Counted from the stretch's first letter, positions 14,919 to 24,687 are shown. The stretch is 39,140 nucleotides of DNA from Saccharofermentans sp. (GCA_024683485.1 JAIKYD010000125.1:1-39140); one strand, 5' to 3'. Notes: a model not told the origin generated them from the sequence alone. Numbers and translations are program-made.

Positions 14919-17210
14919 ATGATCTTTACAAGAAAACCTTATCAGGTCGATTCCGTATATTATGAGGACAACACTCTCAAGATCGGGTGTGAATGCAAAG
15001 AAAATATCGAAGCTCTTACAGGCGGCAGAGGAAGCTTCAAAGATACAAACGGAAGAATGACGGTATCTGTATTCTCGCCGGCAAACAACATAATTACTAT
15101 TAAAGCAACAAACCACATAAACGAGCCCCGTGCAAAATCTTCAACTGTTATCGATCTTGTACCTTCAACTTCAGGAACAATAGAAGATCTGGGAGACATC
15201 ATTGCGTTTAAGAGCGGTCACCTCGAGGCACATATCAACAAGAAAACATTCTCGATGAAGTTCCTTTATTGCAGCAATGCACTTTGCAGTCAAACCGCAA
15301 ATATGCCTGTCTTCTACAAAACATGCTCAGGTTCTGAAAACGGTTATGCCGTTTCCTCAGATGCAAAAACAGGCGCATCCTTCTCTTTAGGTTCAAGAGA
15401 GATCATTTATGGTCTTGGCAGTGCAGGTTCAACTATTGTGCGCAACGGTCAAACAGTCAGCTGCAACAGTGGCTGCGGCAAATCCGGTTCTGAATCTGTA
15501 CCGTTTATTCTGTCTGATGCTAAGTATGGTCTGTTCGTTAATACCAAACGCCCCGTTATTTTTGATATAGGTTCAGACGGTGGTGCCCTCGGTTTTGAAG
15601 CTGATGGAGAAGAGATAGAATACAGCATCATTGCGGGAGACTCACTAGTTGAGATCATCGAAGTCTTCAGCAGGCTTAACGGACGCATTCCGGCTCTTCC
15701 CTATACCACCGGTGGCATCTCTTTGGCTCTGAACGATGATCCCGCTCTGAATGCCCAAAGTATTGTTGATGCCTTGAAGGCAGCGCGTGATTCAGGCTTG
15801 GCGGTCAATGAGATCTGGCTCGGCAATTCCTGGCATCCTGATTATGCACCGTACGGTTTTGCCTGGGACAATGTCAGATTCCCTGATCCTGCAGGATTTG
15901 CGAGAGCATTATCAGACATGGGAATAAAGCTTGGTGTTTCTGTAAATCCGTTTATCTCGGAGAGTTCTCCGGAATATCCGGATCTTCTGGACGCGGGTTG
16001 TTTTGTATCTTCACCTGACGGCAAAGCTGTTATCTGCGATACGGCAAAAGGCGGCGTAGCTCTCATCGATCTTAACGTGCCTGATGCCAGGAGCTGGTTT
16101 ATCAATGCCTGCACAGGGCTTGCAAGAGATGGAGTTACTATCTATGAATCTGACTTCAATCCGGGTATTTCCGAAGTATTCGAGAAAGCCTGCGGCAAGA
16201 AAGGATATCTGTCAAACTACATATCAGTACTGAATTCGGCTTTAAGCGATGTATCTGCACGTGAACGCGGACGTCTCGGCTCATTCATAATCACCGATTC
16301 CATCTGCTCCGGTGACCAGCAGTCACCTTATAACAATATTTTCAGCAAAATGGTGCCTGATTATTCCGACCTATCCGCATCTGTAAAGAGCGCCATATCA
16401 TACGGACTTACCGGCTTTGGCGGTGTTAACATTGATATTCCGGCAAAAGGAACTGTTGAAAGCAAACTTTTCGACCGCTGGACAGGGTTTGCCGCATATG
16501 CTCCTCACGCAAGATTTACCGGTTCACTTAAGTTCCTGGAAGACGTAAAACTCCTCGAATCAGTCACCGCATTCACGGCAGTAAGAACTGTCCTTTCGCC
16601 TTATATTTTTTCCAGTCTTTGCGAAAATATAAATTACGGCACACCCGTTATCCGCGCAATGGCGTTGGAATTCGCAGGCGATCCCGCAGCAGCTGCATTC
16701 GATACTGAATATATGCTTGGAGCATCACTGCTCGTAGCTCCGGTCACAACAGCAAACGACAGCATAAGGATCTACATTCCTTCCGGTATCTGGACTGATT
16801 TCATGACACATGAGAAGATCCAGGGACCTCGCTATATCACACGCAAAGTGGCTGCTAATGCAGTTCCCGTCTTTGTCCGTCCCAACTCTGTGATTCCGAC
16901 CAGAACACCTGATACCAACAGCGGAATAGGCTCACTGGATAATCTGACATTCACATGCTTCGGCCTCGGCAACGGAACAACTGCCGCATGTGAGGTTTTC
17001 GCAGACGGCGGTCAGGGATCAGGCATTTTCACAGCTGAAGTTGCAGGCAACAAGATCACTGTCCGCACCAAGAATCTGGGCGGAACGAAGCATCTTGTAC
17101 TGTCAGGGATATTCAACGTTGTCGGTCTGTCAGAGTCAGTGCCCGAGAAACTCAGTTACGGTACATCAATAGAGTTTACCAGCAACGAACTCGTCATCAG
17201 TCTTGGCTGA
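14919..17210 (+). CDS. glycoside hydrolase family 31 protein, divergent active site
   Basis: A GH31 protein of 763 residues, related to alpha-xylosidase/alpha-glucosidase enzymes such as YicI. I chose the ATG at 14919, which has AGGAGGG about six bases upstream, over a GTG at 14895. The (beta/alpha)8 barrel begins near residue 265. The segment WDNVRFPDPAGFARALSDMG and the later GLTGFGG...DRWTGFAAYAPHARF align with YicI by eye. The expected nucleophile is Asp412 in YESDFN. In the acid/base region, where YicI has ARS...GGQ..P..WGGD, this protein has ITDS...SGDQQSP with no WxGD. The substrate Arg and the His of SHDIGG are replaced too. No signal peptide or sugar transporter is adjacent. Substrate and activity are uncertain. 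The gene end overlaps the convergent hydrolase by 14 bases. Confidence 0.85.
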   Translation: MIFTRKPYQVDSVYYEDNTLKIGCECKENIEALTGGRGSFKDTNGRMTVSVFSPANNIITIKATNHINEPRAKSSTVIDLVPSTSGTIEDLGDIIAFKSGHLEAHINKKTFSMKFLYCSNALCSQTANMPVFYKTCSGSENGYAVSSDAKTGASFSLGSREIIYGLGSAGSTIVRNGQTVSCNSGCGKSGSESVPFILSDAKYGLFVNTKRPVIFDIGSDGGALGFEADGEEIEYSIIAGDSLVEIIEVFSRLNGRIPALPYTTGGISLALNDDPALNAQSIVDALKAARDSGLAVNEIWLGNSWHPDYAPYGFAWDNVRFPDPAGFARALSDMGIKLGVSVNPFISESSPEYPDLLDAGCFVSSPDGKAVICDTAKGGVALIDLNVPDARSWFINACTGLARDGVTIYESDFNPGISEVFEKACGKKGYLSNYISVLNSALSDVSARERGRLGSFIITDSICSGDQQSPYNNIFSKMVPDYSDLSASVKSAISYGLTGFGGVNIDIPAKGTVESKLFDRWTGFAAYAPHARFTGSLKFLEDVKLLESVTAFTAVRTVLSPYIFSSLCENINYGTPVIRAMALEFAGDPAAAAFDTEYMLGASLLVAPVTTANDSIRIYIPSGIWTDFMTHEKIQGPRYITRKVAANAVPVFVRPNSVIPTRTPDTNSGIGSLDNLTFTCFGLGNGTTAACEVFADGGQGSGIFTAEVAGNKITVRTKNLGGTKHLVLSGIFNVVGLSESVPEKLSYGTSIEFTSNELVISLG

Positions 17211-18177
17211 TGTTTGCCCTATCGACTGAATCAAAAAAGGATATCAGATCTGCAAAGTATTCCTTCTTAACGGGTTCATTCTGAATCTCGTGGCGGTAAG
17301 GACCATAGTTTTTTGACTTAACGTTTGCACCTGTGTCCTTCATTGCGGCAATTACTTTTTCCACACCCGTGCCATAACTTCCAACCGGGTCTTCACTTCC
17401 ATATGTAAAAAAGCATGGACGGTCAGAAAGTTGCGCATAGGCAGTCTTACTCTGCATAAACTGAATCAGACCAAAAAGCGTCCTGAATCCGTCGCTGGTG
17501 AAAGTAAATCCGCACATGGGATCATCGGCATATTTCTTTACTTCCGCATCATCAGTGGAGAGCCAGTCCAGAGGTGTCTTTGCATTGGGGATCCTCTTGG
17601 TATAACTGCCAAAAGAAATGCCGTTGATCAAATGGTTCTTTTTCTTCTTGCCTCCGAAGAAACACGCTGTGCCTGCAAGGAACTTTCCCATCCCGACTGC
17701 TGGGTTCGGTCCCATCGTCGAAGCAAAAACAAATCCGTCAAACTGCTTGCTGTATCTTGGCGTGGAAAAGATCGACCTAACCACAAAAGATCCCATCGAA
17801 TGCCCGTAGAGTATGTATTTGAGACCTTCTCTTCCGAACCGTTCTACAGCGTATTCATGCATTCCCATAACGTCAGTAAGAAGTACCTGCCATCCGTTCT
17901 TAAGACCGCCAAAATAACCCTTTGGATATCCTGTTTCTTTATTCAATTCATACGTGGCACCGTGACCCGGCATATCCATTCCGCAAACATGATATCCGGC
18001 AGCGTTGAATTCAGAGATCATCTCCTCATATCGCGCGATATATTCAGCCATTCCATGGCAGATCTGAACAACACCCTTTATCTCTTGAGCCTGCGAAGGA
18101 TAAAAGAATCCCACGATCTTATAGCCGTTTCCGATCGAACTGACGATCCCCATTCTCTCAGGTTTCAACTGTGCCAT
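17197..18177 (-). CDS. alpha/beta hydrolase, monoacylglycerol-lipase-like
   Basis: A 326-residue cytoplasmic serine hydrolase of the Hydrolase_4/lysophospholipase type. Visible motifs are the oxyanion-hole segment CHGMAEYIARYEE, the GMDMPGHGAT loop, and nucleophile Ser127 in GHSMGS. The likely acid is Asp263 in YGSEDPVG and the likely base His296 in YRHEIQNE, so the triad is complete. Acyl esters such as monoglycerides are likely substrates by family, but not shown here. AAAGGAGG precedes the ATG. The metallopeptidase gene ends 27 bases upstream on the same strand, so the two may be cotranscribed. Confidence 0.88.
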   Translation of the reverse strand: MAQLKPERMGIVSSIGNGYKIVGFFYPSQAQEIKGVVQICHGMAEYIARYEEMISEFNAAGYHVCGMDMPGHGATYELNKETGYPKGYFGGLKNGWQVLLTDVMGMHEYAVERFGREGLKYILYGHSMGSFVVRSIFSTPRYSKQFDGFVFASTMGPNPAVGMGKFLAGTACFFGGKKKKNHLINGISFGSYTKRIPNAKTPLDWLSTDDAEVKKYADDPMCGFTFTSDGFRTLFGLIQFMQSKTAYAQLSDRPCFFTYGSEDPVGSYGTGVEKVIAAMKDTGANVKSKNYGPYRHEIQNEPVKKEYFADLISFFDSVDRANISQD

Positions 18178-18204
18178 ATCAGATCCTCCTTTGTAAGACT
18201 GACG

Positions 18205-18945
18205 TTACCTTCTCCTTCTGCCTCTCATAAGAAGCAGCCTTAAAAGAGTAAGTGCGGAACTTGCCAGGGCAACCGCATATGTATCGCCTGCAGCCCACAG
18301 AACGCTTTTTGCCGCCTTCAGCTGGTCATCAGAAACCCAGCCTAATTCTTTCATAGCTTTCAGGCCTCTTCTGCTTGCATCGCGCTCAACCGGCAGAGTT
18401 ACAAGGTAGAAGAGGAAAACGACTGAGTACAGTACTATTCCAAGTGTGCTGATCCAGTAACCGACATTTGTTAATTCCATCGAGCTTGCTGCATACATAA
18501 TGGCCACACCGATTATCGCGATCCATACACTAACACGTGAAGTAAAACTTGCAGCGGGAGCGATTATCTGGCGGATCTTAAACAGAGCCATTCCCGAATA
18601 AGCCTGGCAAGCATGTCCGCATTCATGTGCGGCAACTGCTATAGCAGAGATGGAATCTTTACCGTAGCTGGTATCAGACAGGCTGATCACTTCAGTCTTC
18701 GGATTAAAATTATCCGTCATATCGCCCGGTATGTGACTTACAGTAACTCCATAGACTTCATTTGAGTGAAGCATCTCCCGCACACAGGTGTTGGCATCCT
18801 TACCGCCAGCAGCATGGACCTGGCTGTATTTCTTTATAAGCCTGTTAAGTCTGCCTCTGACCACAAGGCTCCAGATCATGATGCCTATGGCAAGCAAATA
18901 AAATAATCCACTGTAATCTCCAAGGTACCAATAACCAAACATCAT
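18205..18945 (-). CDS. membrane zinc metallopeptidase, YugP-like
   Basis: A 246-residue membrane protein of the neutral zinc metallopeptidase (YugP, Zn_peptidase_2) family. There is one N-terminal transmembrane segment and then HECGH at 107-111, which supplies the two zinc histidines and the catalytic Glu. Two or three more membrane segments follow, then PVERDASRRG, where the family's third metal ligand is expected. The arrangement is complete and of usual length. GGAGGT lies just before two adjacent ATGs, so the protein may begin with one Met or two. Substrates of this family are poorly known. Confidence 0.9.
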   Translation of the reverse strand: MMFGYWYLGDYSGLFYLLAIGIMIWSLVVRGRLNRLIKKYSQVHAAGGKDANTCVREMLHSNEVYGVTVSHIPGDMTDNFNPKTEVISLSDTSYGKDSISAIAVAAHECGHACQAYSGMALFKIRQIIAPAASFTSRVSVWIAIIGVAIMYAASSMELTNVGYWISTLGIVLYSVVFLFYLVTLPVERDASRRGLKAMKELGWVSDDQLKAAKSVLWAAGDTYAVALASSALTLLRLLLMRGRRRR

Positions 18946-19191
18946 AAACCTCCAGATCCATCTTATTCCGTATAATATTTTAACATCTTTACCGGATTTA
19001 TCGAAAAACAGGATTGCCGCAATGCTCTTTACTTATCAATTTGCTATTATTTTGTTTTTGCATAAAATAGAACACAAATGAAAATCATTTTGGTTTATGA
19101 TATCATTACTTACATTGTAGTATGTTACTGTATTATGATCCTGTGATCACTTGTGAATACAGGCAATTATAACCGAGGAGGAACCATCTTC

Positions 19192-20070
19192 ATGTTTGAA
19201 ATAGTTTCAAAAACTAAACTTGCCGATAAAGTCTGGCGCATGGTTATTGTTGCACCGCTCGTTGCAGGAAAGGCAATGCCCGGCCAGTTTCTCATAGTCC
19301 GTGCTGATAAAGACGGAGAGCGGATTCCGCTTACCGTGTGTGATTTTGACAGGGAGAAAGGCACAATTACGATCGTATTCCAGACGGTCGGAGCCGAGAC
19401 AGAGCGCATGAGCAGACTGGAAGCCGGCGAATGTTTTGCCGACGTGGTTGGTCCGTTGGGACGTCCTTCAGATCTTATAGATATTCCGGTTGAGGAACTC
19501 AAACAGAAGAAAATACTCTTTATCGCCGGCGGTGTCGGAACGGCACCTGTCTATAATCAGCTCCAGTGGCTCCATGAGAACGGAATAAAAGTTGACTGCA
19601 TCCAGGGTGCGAGAACAAAGGATCTGCTCATTCTTGAAGACGAGATGAGGGCAGTTACAGAGAATCTTTATTTTGCGACCGATGACGGTTCCTACGGCAT
19701 TCACGGCAACGTCTGTGTTGCTCTCCAGCAGCTTTGGGATGAAGGCAAACACTACGATCACTGCGTTGTTATCGGTCCCATGATCATGATGAAATTCGCA
19801 TGCCAGCTCACAAAGAAACTCGGCATTAAGACTGTTGTATCCATGAACACCATCATGGTGGACGGCACAGGCATGTGCGGAGCATGCAGACTTCTGGTAG
19901 GCGGTCAGGTAAAGTTCGCGTGTGTTGACGGACCTGAATTTGACGGCCACGAGGTCGATTTCGACCAGGCGATGCAGCGTTCACGTCTCTATAAGACACA
20001 AGAGGGTGAACTTATGTTAAGACTGACTGAAGGCGATACACACAGCGGACACTGCGGTGTTTGCTCATAA
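19192..20070 (+). CDS. nfnA: NfnA: ferredoxin-NADP+ oxidoreductase FAD/[2Fe-2S] subunit
   Basis: The smaller subunit of the NADH-dependent reduced ferredoxin:NADP+ oxidoreductase, which bifurcates electrons between NAD(H), NADP(H) and ferredoxin. The ATG at 19192 has GAGGAGGA nine bases upstream, unlike a GTG at 19153; it gives 292 residues. The N-terminal half is a ferredoxin-reductase-like FAD domain and the middle an NAD-binding domain (FIAGGVGTAPVYNQL). The C-terminus carries the [2Fe-2S] cysteines in GTGMCGACR and KFAC. A further CGVC lies at the extreme end. Adjacent nfnB supports the assignment. A stand-alone dihydroorotate dehydrogenase electron-transfer subunit (PyrK) looks similar, but the partner argues against it. 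Confidence 0.92.
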   Translation: MFEIVSKTKLADKVWRMVIVAPLVAGKAMPGQFLIVRADKDGERIPLTVCDFDREKGTITIVFQTVGAETERMSRLEAGECFADVVGPLGRPSDLIDIPVEELKQKKILFIAGGVGTAPVYNQLQWLHENGIKVDCIQGARTKDLLILEDEMRAVTENLYFATDDGSYGIHGNVCVALQQLWDEGKHYDHCVVIGPMIMMKFACQLTKKLGIKTVVSMNTIMVDGTGMCGACRLLVGGQVKFACVDGPEFDGHEVDFDQAMQRSRLYKTQEGELMLRLTEGDTHSGHCGVCS

Positions 20071-20100
20071 GATCATCGGAGCCCAGATAGGAGAACATAT

Positions 20101-21495
20101 ATGGAAATAGATGTATTGAAGAAAGTACCGGTAGCTGAGCAGGATCCCCAGGTCCGCGCAACCAATTTCGATGAGGTAAATCTCGGCTACACCAAAGAAG
20201 AAGCTGTCCTTGAGGCATCACGCTGCCTTAACTGCAAAAATGCACGCTGTGTTCAGGGCTGCCCTGTATCGATCAATATTCCGGGCTTCATTGCAAAGCT
20301 CAAGGAAGGCGATGTTGAAGGTGCTTACGGTGTTATCTCATTGTCATCGTCACTGCCTGCTGTCTGCGGACGTGTCTGTCCCCAGGAGACCCAGTGCGAA
20401 GCTCAGTGCATAAGAGGCATAAAGGGCGAGGCTGTATCGATCGGACGTCTCGAGAGATTTGTTGCTGATACTGCAAAGGATATGGGCATCAAACCCGCCC
20501 TTCCTTCTGATCTGGTTAAGAAAGGTAAGAAAGTGGCCGTCATCGGAGCCGGTCCGTCCGGACTCACATGTGCCGGTGACCTTGCCAAGATGGGTTATGA
20601 CGTAACTATTTTCGAAGCCCTGCACAAAGCAGGCGGAGTGCTTGTGTATGGTATTCCCGAATTCCGTCTCCCGAAGGAGAAGGTCGTTGCAAAAGAGATC
20701 GAGAATGTTAAGAGCCTTGGCGTTGAGATCATCACTGATGCGGTAATCGGCCGGGCACTTACCATTGACGACCTGTTTGAAAAGGAAGGTTTCTCTGCAG
20801 TATTCATCGGATCAGGTGCAGGTCTTCCCCGTTTCATGAATATCCCCGGTGAGCAGTCACTCGGCGTGTTCTCCGCAAACGAATACCTCACAAGATCCAA
20901 CCTCATGGGTGCATTTTCACCTGATTCAAGAACGCCGATCATGAGAGCAAAGAAGGCTGTCATTGTAGGCGGCGGCAATGTTGCTATGGATGCGGCACGC
21001 ACTGCAAAGAGACTCGGCGCTGAAGTCCACGTCGTATACCGCCGTTCCGAAGCTGAGCTTCCGGCACGTGCCGAAGAAGTTCATCACGCAAAAGAAGAGG
21101 GCATCATCTTTGATCTTCTCACAAATCCTGTTGAGATCCTTGCCGATGACAACGGCTGGGTAACCGGCTGCAAGTGTATCCGCATGGAACTCGGTGAACC
21201 TGATGCTTCAGGAAGAAGATCACCTGTTCCCGTGGAAGGTTCCGAATTCACCATCGATTGTGATGCTGTCATTATGTCTCTCGGCACATCTCCCAATCCT
21301 CTCATAAAGACAACGACCACTGGTCTTGAGACAAACAAGCGCGGAGGCATCATAGTCAATGAATCTGAAATGACCACTCGCGAAGGAGTCTTTGCAGGCG
21401 GTGATGCTGTTACCGGTGCGGCAACAGTTATCCTTGCGATGGGTGCGGGAAAAGCCGCTGCAAAAGGCATAGATGAGTATCTATCTAACAATTGA
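20101..21495 (+). CDS. nfnB: NfnB: NADPH-binding flavoprotein, GltD-like
   Basis: The larger subunit of the Nfn complex, 464 residues. Eight cysteines near the N-terminus bind two [4Fe-4S] clusters: Cys42, 45, 50, 54 in CLNCKNARCVQGC and Cys89, 93, 99, 103 in CGRVCPQETQCEAQC. An FAD dinucleotide fold starts at VIGAGPSGLTCAG, and an NADPH fold at VIVGGGNVAMDAARTAKRLG is followed by HVVYRR. Databases often call such proteins glutamate synthase small subunit, but no gltB is present and nfnA is immediately upstream, 30 bases away with an AGGAGA site between. The pair would reduce NADP+ from NADH and ferredoxin, or run in reverse. Confidence 0.93.
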   Translation: MEIDVLKKVPVAEQDPQVRATNFDEVNLGYTKEEAVLEASRCLNCKNARCVQGCPVSINIPGFIAKLKEGDVEGAYGVISLSSSLPAVCGRVCPQETQCEAQCIRGIKGEAVSIGRLERFVADTAKDMGIKPALPSDLVKKGKKVAVIGAGPSGLTCAGDLAKMGYDVTIFEALHKAGGVLVYGIPEFRLPKEKVVAKEIENVKSLGVEIITDAVIGRALTIDDLFEKEGFSAVFIGSGAGLPRFMNIPGEQSLGVFSANEYLTRSNLMGAFSPDSRTPIMRAKKAVIVGGGNVAMDAARTAKRLGAEVHVVYRRSEAELPARAEEVHHAKEEGIIFDLLTNPVEILADDNGWVTGCKCIRMELGEPDASGRRSPVPVEGSEFTIDCDAVIMSLGTSPNPLIKTTTTGLETNKRGGIIVNESEMTTREGVFAGGDAVTGAATVILAMGAGKAAAKGIDEYLSNN

Positions 21496-21515
21496 GAAGG
21501 AATTAAATACTAACT

Positions 21516-21550
21516 AAAGGGCTGTCTCAAAATGCAGAGACAGCCCTTTT
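21516..21550 (+). terminator. strong terminator after nfnAB
   Basis: A perfect 13-base stem (21516-21528 with 21537-21549) and an eight-base loop ends in TTTT. It lies about 20 bases beyond the nfnB stop. The perfect symmetry may also stop transcription coming from the minus strand. Confidence 0.92.
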
Positions 21551-21589
21551 CATCGTGATGTAATAGATTTCAGAATTAATGGTCATACC

Positions 21590-22093
21590 TCAGCCTTTAA
21601 GGTCAATTGTCGCTATCTCTCTCGTCGGCCAGAATGCACACAGATGGAGCTTTGTGATCTTTCCAACCAGCGGATGAAATGATTTTACTACCACAGGCAA
21701 CGCTCTGTGTATAACGTCCGGTTCATCGATCAGTATCGTTGTGTGCGGTGTCCATGGATGTTCCTGAACAACACCAAGATCACAGGCTTCATGAAGTCTG
21801 TCCAGATCAGGATTTCTTTCAGGACCTGCAAAAAGAATACTGCCTCCCGCAAACATTCCGATATGACTTATATGAACTTCAAAAGGTGCGAATCTGTCCG
21901 CAATATTCTTCATCAATTCAACAGCTTCCACTTCCTTATCAAGAGTGTAGGATGACATCGAGATATGGTGGGGCAATCCCATTGTCTGCTTTCCAGCAAA
22001 TCCCGCAAGAGTCAGATCATCATACCAGCCTGATAATATTCTCTGAGTCTCATCATCCCATTCTGCCATTAACACCAGTATTTCTTCTGCCAT
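21590..22093 (-). CDS. 2H phosphoesterase / 2'-5' RNA ligase-like protein
   Basis: A 167-residue cytoplasmic protein with the paired HxS/T motifs of the 2H phosphoesterase superfamily: HIS at 43-45 and HTT at 117-119, spaced as in 2'-5' RNA ligase-like proteins. I place the start at 22093, where TTGGAG lies six bases upstream; an ATG seven codons earlier has no ribosome site. It follows the Nudix gene closely (about 30 bases), so the two are probably one operon. Members cleave cyclic phosphodiesters or ligate RNA in vitro; the physiological substrate here is unknown. Confidence 0.8.
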   Translation of the reverse strand: MAEEILVLMAEWDDETQRILSGWYDDLTLAGFAGKQTMGLPHHISMSSYTLDKEVEAVELMKNIADRFAPFEVHISHIGMFAGGSILFAGPERNPDLDRLHEACDLGVVQEHPWTPHTTILIDEPDVIHRALPVVVKSFHPLVGKITKLHLCAFWPTREIATIDLKG

Positions 22094-22123
22094 ACCATTC
22101 TCCAATACTTTCATTACAGTTTA

Positions 22124-22585
22124 TCAGTCTGTTATTTCCGGATCACCAGCGCATTCATTTCCGAGATATACAGGATGTTCCCTGCCCTCATATAGTTCCA
22201 TGACCGCCCGTCTGAGCTTCGAAGGATAGAGTTTTGACTTATTCAGTGTTCCAATATCAAGCCATTCGCATCCTGCCTGATTGCTGTCACAGTGATGCTC
22301 CAGATTACTTAGTCCAACATATTCGCACAGGAAAACAACGTCAACCCGGTGGAACGGTTCGCCTTCCGATCCCTCTATGATGAACACGGCGTTTTTTGCT
22401 TTTACTTCTATTCCCGTCTCCTCGGCAACTTCCCTTTCACATGCATCAGGCAGCAATTCCCCTGCCCGCTGGCCTCCGCCGGGCATGATATAAAATACAT
22501 CACCGTTGTCGTTGATCCTTACCGACAGCATACAACCGTCTTTGATGACCAGTGCTTTTGCTGAAGTGCGAATGTTTCTGTCCAC
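22124..22585 (-). CDS. Nudix hydrolase
   Basis: A 153-residue pyrophosphohydrolase. The Nudix box is complete: GGQRAGE, then seven residues, then REVAEETGI, giving the metal-binding REUxEExGU pattern. Translation starts at a GTG (22585) with AGGAGG eight bases upstream. The substrate, a nucleoside diphosphate linked to some group X, cannot be inferred. Pairing with a 2H phosphoesterase-like gene suggests joint work on nucleotides or RNA ends, but this is inference. Confidence 0.9.
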   Translation of the reverse strand: MDRNIRTSAKALVIKDGCMLSVRINDNGDVFYIMPGGGQRAGELLPDACEREVAEETGIEVKAKNAVFIIEGSEGEPFHRVDVVFLCEYVGLSNLEHHCDSNQAGCEWLDIGTLNKSKLYPSKLRRAVMELYEGREHPVYLGNECAGDPEITD

Positions 22586-22682
22586 AACTTTTTCCTCCTG
22601 TTTCCCATATCTGCTTCTACAATACCACTTATCTTTATGCTAAAGGGTTGTTTTTCGATGTCTAAAAAGATTTGCAGATCAT

Positions 22683-22713
22683 AAAAAAGCCCGCGCTTCG
22701 AAAAGCACGGGCT
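22683..22713 (-). terminator. terminator of the PGK-TPI gene
   Basis: AGCCCGCGCTT (22688-22698) pairs with AAGCACGGGCT (22703-22713), with one mismatch and a CGAA loop. A six-T run follows on the minus strand (22683-22688 region). It lies about 25 bases past the stop. Confidence 0.9.
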
Positions 22714-22737
22714 CTGATAAATCATTTTTCAGCTATA

Positions 22738-24687
22738 TCAAGCGTTGCAGATGATTGAGAAATCCTCAGCCTTGAGGGAAGCACCGCCAACCAGGCCGCC
22801 GTTGATGTCCTTCTGAGCGAAGAGACCGGCAGCATTCTTAGCGTTGCAGGAACCACCGTACTGGATTGTCATTGCAGCTGCAGAATCTGCATCATAGAGC
22901 TCAGCAATAACGCCACGGATGAATGCGCAAACTTCTTCAGCCTGCTCGTCTGTAGCAGTCTTGCCTGTGCCGATAGCCCAGATAGGCTCATAAGCGATTG
23001 TGATCTGGCAGAGCTTGTCAGCAGGGATATCCTTGAAAGCGCCAACGATCTGACCCTTGATCCAGTCAAATGTCTCGCCTGCTTCACGCTGTGCAAGAGA
23101 CTCGCCGCAGCAGATGATAGGTCTTACACCATACTTGAGAAGTGCAAGAGCCTTCTTGTTAACTGTCTCGTCTGTCTCTGCGTTGTACTCACGTCTCTCA
23201 GAGTGACCGATGATGCAGTAATTTACGCCCATCTTAGCAAGCCAGAGAGGTGAGATCTCGCCTGTGAATGCACCCTTCTCTTCGAAGTGGCAGTTCTGGG
23301 CAGCGATCTTGATGTTGGAGTATGCAGCAGCCTCAACTGCAGCAGCAAGTGCTGTAGCAGGAACGCCAAGAGCAATCTTGGATGTAGCATCCTTAACGAG
23401 GGGCTTGAGCTCGTTGATGAGCTTAACTGCATCTGCAGGAATACCGCAGTTCATCTTCCAGTTGCCTGCAGCGAATGTTCTGTCGATCTTCTTGTCATTG
23501 AGGCAATCAATACCCGGGAGAACCTTACCCTCGATGTACTCGAGAGAAGCACCGCCGCCTGTAGAGATGTGAGAAACCTTATCAGCATAGCCGAGCTTCT
23601 CGATAGCAGCAGCAGAGTCACCGCCGCCGATGATGGATGTGCAGTCTGCATCAGCGATTGCCTGAGCGATAGCCTTTGTACCTACTGCGAACTTCTCGAA
23701 CTCGAATACGCCTGCAGGGCCATTCCAGATAACTGTCTTAGCACCCTTGATAGCTTCGGAGAAATTAGCGATTGTCTCAGGTCCAATGTCAAGGCCCTGC
23801 CAGCCATCGGGGATTTCCATAGTAGGAACTACCTTGCTGTTAGCGTTTGCATCGAAAGCATCAGCAACAACTGTGTCTGTAGGGAGAAGAAGCTTAACGC
23901 CCTTCTCTTCAGCCTTTGCAAGGATCTCCTTTGCAAGGTCAACCTTGTCAGCCTCGAAGAGTGAATCACCGATAGATCCGCCCTGAGCACCGATAAATGT
24001 ATAAGCCATACCACCACCGATGATGATAGTATCAGCCTTGTCCAGGAGGTTTGTGATAACACCGATCTTGTCAGAAACCTTAGCACCGCCAAGAATAGCA
24101 ACGAAAGGTCTTTCAGGATTATCAAGGGCACCGCCGATGAAATCTATTTCCTTCTTGATCAAGTAACCGCAAGCGGAAGGAAGGAAGTTTGCAAGACCAG
24201 CTGTTGAAGCATGAGCACGGTGAGCTGTACCGAATGCATCGTTAACATAAAGGTCAGCCATGGAAGCGAGCTCAGCTGCGAACTTAGGATCGTTCTTTGT
24301 CTCTTCCTTGTGGAAACGGACATTCTCGAGCATAAGAATCTCGCCGTCCTTAAGAGCAGCTGCCTTAGCCTTTGCGTCTTCGCCGATTACATCGTTAGCG
24401 AGGATAACGGGCTTGCCGATGAGTTCAGCAAGACGGTCTGCTGCGGGCTTCATTGAGAACTTAGCCTCAGGTCCGTTCTTCGGACGTCCAAGGTGTGATA
24501 CGAGGATAACCTTTGCATTGTTATCAACGAGGTACTTGATGGTAGGGAGAGCTCCCTTGATACGCTTGTCGTCTGTGATCTTTGTGCCTGTCTCTTTGTC
24601 GAGCGGTACGTTAAAGTCAACACGGACAATAACTCTCTTGCCAGATACGTTTAAATCCTCAACGCTTTTCTTGTCATACATTGCCAT
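22738..24687 (-). CDS. pgk-tpi: bifunctional phosphoglycerate kinase-triosephosphate isomerase fusion
   Basis: A single uninterrupted frame joins two glycolytic enzymes, 649 residues from the chosen ATG (AGGAG ten bases upstream; a GTG three codons earlier overlaps it). Residues about 3-397 are PGK, with VRVDFNVP, the SHLGRP segment and the nucleotide loop [13 protein letters not shown]. After a very short linker, residues about 403-649 are TPI. The catalytic Lys is in GNWKMN (408-413), the His in IIGHSERRE (His495) and the Glu in [11 protein letters not shown] (Glu567). Both active sites look intact. Thermotoga maritima has a well-known PGK-TIM fusion; here no frameshift is needed. The gene has its own promoter region and terminator and stands apart from gap and eno. 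Confidence 0.96.
   Translation of the reverse strand: MAMYDKKSVEDLNVSGKRVIVRVDFNVPLDKETGTKITDDKRIKGALPTIKYLVDNNAKVILVSHLGRPKNGPEAKFSMKPAADRLAELIGKPVILANDVIGEDAKAKAAALKDGEILMLENVRFHKEETKNDPKFAAELASMADLYVNDAFGTAHRAHASTAGLANFLPSACGYLIKKEIDFIGGALDNPERPFVAILGGAKVSDKIGVITNLLDKADTIIIGGGMAYTFIGAQGGSIGDSLFEADKVDLAKEILAKAEEKGVKLLLPTDTVVADAFDANANSKVVPTMEIPDGWQGLDIGPETIANFSEAIKGAKTVIWNGPAGVFEFEKFAVGTKAIAQAIADADCTSIIGGGDSAAAIEKLGYADKVSHISTGGGASLEYIEGKVLPGIDCLNDKKIDRTFAAGNWKMNCGIPADAVKLINELKPLVKDATSKIALGVPATALAAAVEAAAYSNIKIAAQNCHFEEKGAFTGEISPLWLAKMGVNYCIIGHSERREYNAETDETVNKKALALLKYGVRPIICCGESLAQREAGETFDWIKGQIVGAFKDIPADKLCQITIAYEPIWAIGTGKTATDEQAEEVCAFIRGVIAELYDADSAAAMTIQYGGSCNAKNAAGLFAQKDINGGLVGGASLKAEDFSIICNA

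Noticed and set aside
17431..18243. 270-codon open frame on the plus strand
   Set aside because: It is antisense to the alpha/beta hydrolase, whose motifs and ribosome site are convincing. The antisense product has no domain pattern.
20101..21495. Glutamate synthase small subunit GltD
   Set aside because: No gltB is adjacent, and an NfnA-type gene lies 30 bases upstream, the standard arrangement for Nfn.
23470..23500. Programmed frameshift or sequencing error at the PGK-TPI junction
   Set aside because: The frame is continuous, with no slippery heptamer, stop codon or internal ribosome site visible at the junction.
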